Part shown: positions 55,140 to 64,000 of the stretch, piece after piece | How positions within the stretch are numbered: the first letter of the stretch is position 1 | Layout: each line of letters opens with the position of its first letter | Source of the DNA: Thamnaconus septentrionalis | Lineage: Eukaryota; Chordata; Actinopteri; Tetraodontiformes; Monacanthidae | Length of the DNA stretch: 64,000 nucleotides | Assembly: GCA_009823395.1 (NCBI GenBank) | Contig: CM020502.1 | Location: 19,983,944-20,047,943, forward strand | Direction: 5' to 3' | The notes under the pieces: generated by a model | The model's database searches: none | Told to the model about the DNA's origin: nothing | What the model saw: the letters and a program-made list of their open reading frames with translations, nothing else | Translations under genes and position numbers: made by a program

Positions 55140-55602
55140 TAAGAGTTATTTCAATAAAGAGCTCAACACCGTGGGCCTTCATAGACATATATTTTGCTCA
55201 TTTTCAAGCGACATTAAAGCACGTTTTCAACTTCATCCTGTGACATATTTTCCCCACCTACGAGGCGCTCCGGCTCCCTTCTGTCAAATCCTAGAACCCC
55301 GTTTTGGCGCCATGAGTCAAAAAAAGTTGCCCGGGCCTGCTCTCGAGTTAATACCGAGCTCTAATTTCTCACTCTCTCACACTTCCCAGGTTCATTATCC
55401 CTCCGTCTCCTCACCCTCACACCCTCCTCCTGCAGTGGTCAGCAGCCACAGCGGTCGCAGCACCACCACCACCACCACTGGACAGCGCTCCGCCAGCACA
55501 GGACACACAGACCCGTTGCCAGGCAACAGCACCGAAAGACCACTATGTCTGTGTGTGTGTGTGCGTGCGCACGCAGGGGTGTGTGCTTGTCTGCCGGCCG
55601 TC

Positions 55603-55638
<36 letters not shown>

Positions 55639-58350
55639 CTGTGAGTGTTAATCATTAAAAATAAACATGTTTCCCTGCCTGTGGCTGAGGCTCCGGTGCC
55701 AAGCAAACAAAGTGCTGCATGCTAATGCCTCCCGCTGATGTTTGCACTTTAACAAACTGTCTTTAAGGATTATTCCACTGTTTTTTTCTTCTTGCAATTG
55801 CACAAGTGGCCGGGCTACGCGGTTAGATTGCGCAAAAATAAAAGCATTGAAAGTTTGTAGGACTGCCTTTGCTTTTCTTCAAACAAAAAAAAAAGACGTT
55901 TCCAGTTTTTCACGTATGAACAACTTCCACTTGGAGACAACAAAAAAAAAATCAGCTTGAAAGGAGGAACTACACATCGCTGAGGATTTTCTATCTAGCA
56001 TCTGTGAAACTGGCAAGGTTCCACTTTACTGGTGGAGCGGCAGCAGTGTGTGCGAGGTGTGTTTGTATGAGTTTATGTTAACAAGAACGGGCTGGGTTTT
56101 GTTTTTTTGTTTTTTTTAGGGACACACACCTACAGTTTTGTATACACACCGGCGTGTTGCGTGTGCGTACGTTCACGTGTGAGCGCGCGCGAGGGCGAGC
56201 GCTTTTTCCCGAATATGTCTCCAGAGTGTTTATTATATCCGATACAGTACCTCTTTCTCGCACCACATATTTCTGTGCCGATCGATTCTTCTGACTCCCG
56301 ACAAGACAATAATCGCGCCGCCCTCCTTCTCTCCTTCTCTCCACCATTATTACTGCCCTCCCCGAGGAGCCCCGGTGCAGGGATGGAGGGATGGAAACGG
56401 AGGAATAAAGGGAGGGAGGAGGAGGGGGCGGAAGAGAGGAAGGAAGGAAGGGAGGACGGAGGAAATGGCCACCGCCGAGCGCTACTTCCTCCTCTCCCAG
56501 CGTCCCTGGCTGTGGGGCTGGAGAGACGGAGGGAGAGACATGAGAAGATGGAAGATGGAAAGGGGGAGTGGAAGTGAGTGAGAGAGAGAGAGTGAGAGAG
56601 AGAGGAAGAAGCCTGGTGGATGGTGAAATTTTGTGGAATTTTGTGGGATAATGGTGGGAGCTGTGAGACATGGCGGGGATGGTTTCAAAGGGAGAAAACA
56701 AGGGGAGGGAGGGTGGGGGGTGGGGGGTGAGGAGAGAGAAAATGGCAGTGGGAGCGATGAGGAGGACGGTGATAGGTCAGGGAGACATGGAAGAGGAGGA
56801 ATCGCCAAAATTGGAAGAAAGGAAGGAAATAAGGAAGGAGGGATGAAACAATGGATATTAGGGAAAATTACAAGGAATTAGAGAACCTGGGGGGGAGGAA
56901 TAAAATAACGAGTGTTGGGTTGAAAAAAGGAAGGGCTGCCTCGTGAAAGAGCAGAAGGACGCTTTGGCGGTAAAAGGGGAAAATAAATGAGCAAAAAGGA
57001 CCAGGAATAAAAAGCGCTGACCGTGAGCGATAAGAGGAAAAGGGACGAAAGAGAAACGACGGCCGAAATCAAGGGGAAAAAAAAGGAAATAAAGTGTAAA
57101 GGAAAAAAGATGGCCGCACGCCGGGGAGTATGACAGAAACCCCCCCCCCCCAACCCCCGAAAGAAATAGCAGGGAGGAAGAGATGGTGACAATTGGACTA
57201 ACAAAGACACACAGCCTCGCCTTGATGGTGCGAGTGAGTGATCGGAGGAGGAAGGAGGGGGCAGATTGTCGCGCGGCCGAGTCGATGACAGAGTGAAGGG
57301 ACGGCAGCGGACGAAGAGATGACCAAAAAAAACAAGGCTGAGGGCGGCGAGACCAGGTGGGGTAAAAACTGTCGGCCAGGCTGATAAAAAGCCGCCGTCC
57401 TTCCGGTGCTCAGCGTCGCATACGCTTCGTGAAAAACCAACAAAGTGAAGTTTCCTGGAAAAAAAGTATTTTTGCTGCTTAATTTTCTTTCTTTGTTTCT
57501 CCTTATTTTTTCGGGTGAGGGGGGCTAAGATTTAGAAGCGGCTGACAGGCAGAAAGCACTTTGTGCAACAGTCTTGATCTCTCGGTCTACTGGGGTCTCG
57601 CTTGAGCTTTGAAAGAAAAAAAAAGACAGAAACCCTAAAAACAGATGGATGCCGCGGGCGACGGTGGATACGCGGTGGCAGTTTCCATACGAGCGGAGCA
57701 GCTTCTTGAGCAAAGCCAAAGGCTTATTATTAGTAAATGCATTTTATCATAGCTGATCAAGAACACACACACATTTATTTATTCTTCATTTTTAGGCCGT
57801 CAAAATCTTTAAAAAATCCTCAAGAAAAAAAAAAAGAATTCAAACACCTCCTATGAGGTGAGCCACCCCACAGGAGAAAAAAGAAAATGATGGACCTGTA
57901 GAAAACAGGTGCATGGATGTCAAGTGAAAATGAAAGCGTTGCAACAAAACGCTAAAGTAAATTTAAAAAGAAAGTAAAATAAAACAAAAGAAATTAAGGA
58001 AAAAAAGACAAATAGAAAGAAAAAATGCTTCAGAGCTTCAACATTAATCCCCCCCCCACATCTGTGTTTTCAGCTTGACCACCACATTGGCGGAGCCGAG
58101 GCTGCGGGAGGATCTCATAAGTCCGGCGAGGACTCACCCAAGATCTTATTATCCTTCAATTTGGAGTTATGAGCTTGTCATGTGACTGCGGGGATATTTA
58201 TGTTCAAACGATTTGGGGGGTGAAAATCCCACCGCTGTGTCTGAGAAGCCCGGACAGGGAGGGGGGGGCAACAACAAAAAAAACCCAGAGCATTTCCTTT
58301 GTTTTAGTTAGTGACCCCCCCCTGTGTTCCAGAGTGACGTCCCGTCTCAG
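55140..58350. other. no coding exon recognised; purine-rich DNA
   Basis: Holds a GT run at 55600-55637, long GA/GGA-rich stretches at 56370-56880 and scattered GC-rich blocks. A non-coding first exon or promoter of pou2f2 could lie here, but none could be supported. Confidence 0.4.
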
Positions 58351-58361
58351 AGAGCACAGAC

Positions 58362-58572
58362 AAACGAGCGGAGGAGGAGGAGGAGGAGAAGGAAGCAGAG
58401 GAGGAGGAGAAGGAGGAGGAAGAGGAGAAGGAGAAAGGGGAGGAGGATATGGAGTAAGAAGAAGAGGAGGAGGAGAAGGAGCAGAAATAGGAGGAAGATG
58501 ATATGGAGTAAGAAGAAGAAGAGGAGGAGGAGGAGTAGAAATAGGAGGAAGAGGAGGAAGAAGAGGAGGAGG
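58362..58572. repeat. GAG-rich polypurine minisatellite
   Basis: An almost pure purine strand of over 200 bp, with an internal unit starting GATATGGAGTAAGAAGAAG at 58446 and 58500, period 54 bp. Confidence 0.9.
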
Positions 58573-58689
58573 CCTCTGGGAGGTCTGGTGTCCTCTGATC
58601 TACGGCTCTCGCTGGACGGTCGGGTTGCGGGTTTTTTTTCTTTTTACACGTTTTATCGATTGGACCCGACTTAAATTGGCTCCCAATTA

Positions 58690-59580
58690 AACGCTGCGCT
58701 TATTTGACCTCCGTGCCCCCCCTCCACCTTCCCCGTCCCCACCACCCCGCCCCCGTCCCGTTAAACCCTCCACCCCACCCCCACCCCCACCTCCACCTCC
58801 GGCCGACCGGCTCCTCTCCTCCTCCACCTGACCATCCATCTCTCCTCAGCGCAGCAATGCCTCCGCTTCCCTTCCCCCCCTTCTTCATCTGCGGCCGCCT
58901 CCACCCCTCCTCCTCCCCACCCCTCCCCCTGCCTCCATTTTGCACCTAGCACCCCCGCCCCCCCACCCCCACCAGTGCAAACCCCTTCCTTCCCTCCTTG
59001 GCCGCGGCGTCACCGTTCCTGCTCTTCCCCTCCTCGGATCCTTCGCCCCGGTCAATCCATCACGCCCTGCTTAAATAACGCCGATGAATTATTGAGCGTA
59101 TTTATTCAAACGGCATCAATTATAAAACACAGCACCCCCGCCCCACCACCCCTCCCCTGCTCGTCCAGCAAGGATGCGGAGGAAGGAGAGGAAGGAGAAG
59201 AAGGGAACAAGAGGGAGAAAAGGTGGAGGGCGAGGTGATTCGTGTTTAGGGTTGGAAAGGGGGGAGGTGGTGGGTGGGGGGGGAGGAAATTGGTGTGGCT
59301 AGCGGAACAGCTCACCTCGCCTCCTCCCCCCCCCCTCTCCTTCCCCGCTCTGCTTTGTATTCTGCGGAGATGACAGGGGGAAAGCTTTATTGCTCTGAGT
59401 TTGTATCGATCGGGGCCCCGCAGAGGGGGTAGCCAGACCCACGCACACTGGAGGCCCTTTGGCAGGGGCCCGCTGACTGCCTGCCTGCCTGCCTATAGCC
59501 TCAGCCGCTACACCCCCTCAACCCCCCAACCCCCACCACCGCCCCACCAGCCAAACACACCCTTCCCTGCTTCAGCTTAT
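58690..59580. other. C-rich and GC-rich low-complexity DNA
   Basis: Pyrimidine-rich sequence, CpG-containing in places, with no supported exon. A donor-like GAGGCGAG|GTGAGC on the minus strand at 59314-59322 is the only splice-like signal noted. Confidence 0.4.
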
Positions 59581-59671
59581 TTTTTCCCCCTTTCTTTCTC
59601 ATGTTTCTGTTTCCACCTTTTCTCCTTCCGCTCTTTTTTTCCTAACTTTTTGAATTGTATATATATAATTC

Positions 59672-59680
<9 letters not shown>

Positions 59681-59727
<47 letters not shown>

Positions 59728-59875
59728 ACATATTATTTTTTTGCCAGCTTTCTGAATTCCGTGTGTTGCCAGGAGGTCAAGAGGCGTAGCGAGGTAGCTT
59801 TTATTTACACCACCTGCGACGCCACTGCGTCCGAACGCGGAGAGCCGCGCGAAAAAGACAAGAGCGGAGCGCCGT

Positions 59876-59963
<88 letters not shown>

Positions 59964-60077
59964 AACTAAAAACAAAATGACAAAAAAACCCACTCAAAAC
60001 ACGCGGCGGCAGCGGTGAAACACGTTCGCCGGCAGCGGCAAGACTCCCATGAATACACTCACCAACACACGCACGCA

Positions 60078-60121
<44 letters not shown>
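59681..60121. repeat. AT and CA microsatellites
   Basis: An AT run at 59681-59723 and CA runs at 59877-59961 and 60078-60121. Confidence 0.97.
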
Positions 60122-60125
<4 letters not shown>

Positions 60126-61740
60126 TTAAACACAATCCCAGGCTGCGGGGCTGAGCTGCTGCTGTCCTGACCGGAGTCGCATCAGAAATCCCTAATCTGG
60201 GAGCGTGACGGTCCTCAGTTCCAGCAGGCAAGGATCAGGGCGCTCCGGGCAAATTCCGAATTTACGGATAAGATGGGATGGGGATGCAGGTGGAGGGGGG
60301 AAATTACCGCGAGGGGCGGGATGGGCTGGGGTGGGGTTGGATTGGGGCCAGAGATGAGAGAAGGGCTGGAGTGGTGTGGTTCGCCCCCCCTCTGCCCTCT
60401 GACTGGGCTCCCTAGTTCCCAGAATTCCTAGGGGCGGAGAGAGGAGAGCGGCCGCTGGGACTGATGCTGGAGGAGGAGGGCGGCGTCTGTGTCATCGGTT
60501 CAGGGGACGGTGCACGTTAGCTCACATTCAACTGGTTTTCTCCTGATGGCGCCAAACGCTTCCAGACGCCCCAGGTGCGATTTAGCGGCGTACAAAATAA
60601 AAGTCGATTGATTCATAAAACAGAATTGTGAATACAGCAGAGTTAGCTGTAGTAGCTAGTTTTTATCCGTAGTCGCTAATGCCATGATGCTACTAATGGC
60701 TTCTTGCTGCGGCTGCAAATCCGTTTCTGTGTGAAATCAAGCTCATTGTTTCACACAGATTCACATTTTTCCGGATTTTAAAATTTTTTTTTTTTGCACT
60801 CTAATTCTTCAGAGGCCTCATTTTCTCATCCATCCTCCCTCCCTCCCACCCTCCACCCGCCACCTTCAAGAATTCTGGGTGACCGACCGGGATTCTGGGC
60901 GGCGGCCTCCTGGCCACGGCTGCGGCCTCCCACTTAACAAAGCTCCATTTTGTCACAAGTCGGAAGATGGACAAGTCGCCGGCTGGAGGGCAGAATGGCG
61001 GCTCAAGGTCACCCAGGTCCGACTCCACCGCCACTCCCCGCCCCCCCGTCCTCACCCTCCTCCTTCAACTCCTCGGCAGCAGAGTGGCTGTTATCTCTCT
61101 ATTTTTACACTCTTCCCATCAACAGACCGCCCCGGACCCACTTATGTTCACTCACCAAATGACAAATGGACGCACGCGGGCCGAACCTGCGTGTGCGTGC
61201 GTGTGCGGAAAAAAACACACAATTACAGACGTAGACAATGACTGACGTGCTGCCGAGCTATTCTGACTCACTGAGTGCGTGTGTGTGTGTAGACTTTTTT
61301 TTTTCTTTTTTTTAGATGTGCTCTTTTGTGTTGTGCACTGCACGACCCGCTGAAAATCACCTGCTGCCCTGCTGTTTGACCAGAGCGTTTCCATCACAAG
61401 TGTTTTTTCCCTTCTGTCTTTTTTTCTGGCATTATGCTGGCTTTTTTTTCAATAAATAATTTAAATAAATAAGAGGCATTTCAGCATTTTAACCAGCGGG
61501 CAATTGGCAATTTTAATTTCCCCTCTGAGGATTTTGCTCCTTTGAAAAAGTGTATAGCTACGCAAAAATCAGAGAGTGCGGAGAGATTTGTTTTTTTGTG
61601 TTTTTTGATAAGACCTAAAATGGAAGAAGGTGATTTTTTTTTTTCCACCACAAAAAGTCAATATTTATAGTGGATAAACACTGATAATTGCTGCGCTGGC
61701 AGGACACACACGGTCAGAGGCTTCTGAGGCCCTCATAACA
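60122..61740. other. no gene recognised; GC-richer block at 60830-61200
   Basis: The block around 60940-61030 carries CGGAAGATGG and CAAGGTCACCC (ETS- and nuclear-receptor-like) motifs. No exon is supported. Confidence 0.35.
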
Positions 61741-61755
61741 ACCATAGAGATATAG

Positions 61756-61864
61756 GTGTGTGTGTGTGTGTGTGTGTGTGTTTCATCATGGATGAGATCC
61801 ATAGGGGGTAGGCCATACAATAACGACCAATTTAATGGAAGACTCTATGTTTTGTGGGTGGAAT

Positions 61865-61923
<59 letters not shown>

Positions 61924-62402
61924 ACACGTGGTGTGTTTGCGTGTACACATACATTCAGATTGTAGCGCACGACGGGGATGCCAGCTTGACGCCATTATAC
62001 TTTTCACTACCATATTGTACCTTACACTATGTGTCATTATTATTTGCACAGTAATCCGACCCTTTATTCTGCGTGTGTGTGTGTGTGTGTGTGCGCGCGC
62101 GTCAGTCGTTACTCGCTAAAGATGAAAGCGTGCTGGGCCGGGCTGCACCAGCACACTGATATGAGCACGCGGACATGTGCGCGCGCACGCACACACATAC
62201 ACACACACACGTGCACGTGCGCACACACGCACACGCAGAGGCTGCCTGGCTGACTGACCTACCGCCATTTCACACCACTGACTAGTACAAATTGGATAAG
62301 GGTCCATTCTCTCTGCACCAACACACACGCACAGACACAATGTACACGAGTACACACTGGCGTGTGCGTGCTCAAACACACACACACACACACACACACA
62401 CA
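61756..62402. repeat. cluster of GT/CA/AT microsatellites
   Basis: GT runs at 61756-61782, CA then AT then GT at 61864-61922, GT/GC at 62072-62100 and CA runs to 62402. Confidence 0.95.
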
Positions 62403-64000
62403 AGCTTGCGCGTTCTGCACAATAAGCTCAAAATGGCCGAAATGCGGCGGTTAGAGTCGGTCTCGAGCAAAGTTACTGGGCAGGAGAGGCCAGATAAGGT
62501 TCTCTCCTCCTGTCCTCCTCTACCACAAGCTCGCCGTTACATTTCGGAAAATTTTTTCGCAATTGCTGCGGAGATTTTTTTCCTCCACCTCATCTGTGAG
62601 GAGGAAAAGAAAAAGAAACCTTGGGTTAAAAACATATTTCTATGCGAGTTAAAACAACAAAAGTTCAAGAAAAGCCAAGTTTAAACGAACCAAAATCTCC
62701 AAGGTGGACGACTTAATAGCACACACGTCCTTTTGATCACTGTTGCTAGGCTGCACGTCACTCAGCCGTCACAGCCTCACTGATGGGTTTTTGTGATTTC
62801 CTTCATTCTCCACTATAATTTTTCTGACACTTCTTTCGTTAATGCAGTTTTATAGTGTCCCTTTTGATTGAATCGTCCGCTTCCTGTGTGTGCGACACCG
62901 ACAGAATCAGTCCTTAGCTGAGCAAAAACAAAACCTGCACCCCCACAAGCATCCATGATGTCATGCATGTTTGGCAAAACCCGGCGTCATCGGGTTTTCA
63001 TTATCGGAGGAAAAAACGATAATGATAGGTACAGACGTTACAAAAAATGCTCATATCAGGACGAGATTATCGGACATCCCCAGAAAAAAGTGTTCAAAAC
63101 AACAATGTAGTGAGGGATGGGACCTCTTCTGAAGTCGCCTATAACTCATACATACCTTCTTCTTCATAAAATATACATCTAAAACTTTATTTTCTTAGTA
63201 TGTCTAATTAAAAATTATTAAAAGAAAACTTCTTTGCTGTGATATTATGTATACATGAAAACATATGTGGCTATCCAGGCCCTTATTTCTTTTATGTTCT
63301 AGTGGTTGCAAACCACACGGGGGTGAAAAAAAAAGGTTACTGTTGATATTCCACTATTTTAATCTGGGCCGGTGCGACTGTGTTCTCACCTCTCACTGAT
63401 GAAATACTATTGATTGCAAGTCGGGTTCCACCGCTTTTGTTGCTGGGGTCACAACACAGCAGAGTGCACGGCGTACGGTGCACACCAGCCTTTGCTCCCT
63501 TCATTCTCACCCAAGCCGATTCCTCTCGCCTTCATATAGCGCTGTGTAATTACAGTGTGGCCTTGCCATAGCCACCTATAGCGTCTAATTGTGTGGATGC
63601 CAGGACCGCATGCTGTCAGGGAGCAGTCACATTGTGTGTTTCTTTCAGATGTTTGCCTTCATGCGTGTGTCTGCTGAGTAGGTGGGAAGCAGGGGAGGGA
63701 AAATAAGAGGTGGTGGGGGGGTGGGGTGTAAATGCACCAAGCTCTCTGGTCTCTGCGCTCCCATTGCTGTGGGAGGAGCTTGATGTCATGAGGGGAAAAA
63801 ATGTGATGTCTTTTGACGTATTGTGGAATGTTTCTTTTTAGTTGCATTATTAACCCTGTCTGTTTAAACAGGGACGATTTTCACAATATGGAGCTAGCAG
63901 AATGTCACGAAAACTACTTCTGATTGTAGTACCGACTAATGACCATTGTGATTTTTATTTTTTAACCAAACAAAAAAATTCAAACCATTCCAACAGTGAA
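62403..64000. other. no gene recognised
   Basis: CAAAATGGCCGAAATGCGGC and CCAGATAAGG near 62430-62500 are the only regulatory-looking motifs noted. The rest is AT-moderate and unassigned. The missing first pou2f2 exon may be beyond the window end. Confidence 0.4.

Overview
The window is from a ray-finned fish, most likely a teleost. The evidence is the density of long (CA)n/(GT)n microsatellites, several short inverted-repeat DNA transposons and LINE/SINE tails of kinds common in fish genomes, and one vertebrate gene that can be reconstructed exon by exon. No bacterial or phage genes, rRNA, tRNA or CRISPR array were seen.

The one confident gene is pou2f2 (Oct-2; octamer-binding POU-homeodomain transcription factor) on the minus strand. 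Fifteen coding exons run from 49250 down to the stop codon at 34328. All exon phases agree, and the joined frame from the ATG at 49242 is 2211 nt (736 residues plus stop). It encodes an acidic N-terminus, a 26-glutamine tract, a second Q-rich block, the POU-specific domain, a linker, the POU homeodomain (WFCNRRQ recognition helix) and a Ser/Thr/Pro-rich C-terminus. A further 5' exon is expected because the first recognised exon starts in phase with the vertebrate start of this protein, but it was not found with confidence between 49.3 and 64 kb. A long 3' UTR may extend to a minus-strand AATAAA at 27822-27827.

The introns carry the more interesting signals. The 74-nt exon 14 is embedded in UG repeats on both sides. 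Its skipping switches the last exon into a second long open frame; the human gene makes its canonical Oct-2 C-terminus by the same switch. Two inverted copies of a Tc1-like MITE flank exons 8-10, which total 549 nt in phase 0 and would give a stop-free circular RNA. A CA repeat lies just past the donor of the polyglutamine exon.

Region by region: 1-10.5 kb has no recognised gene and holds microsatellites, a LINE/SINE-like repeat and a few GC-rich possibly regulatory blocks. 10.6-23.1 kb is a run of CpG-rich blocks separated by AT-rich DNA, with promoter-like features but no recognised protein. 23.1-27.8 kb holds repeats, a hAT-type MITE with target-site duplication and a few unexplained ORFs. 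27.8-34.3 kb is the likely pou2f2 3' UTR. 34.3-49.3 kb is pou2f2. 49.3-64 kb is upstream or first-intron sequence of pou2f2 with MITEs, GA-rich and GC-rich low-complexity blocks and many microsatellites.
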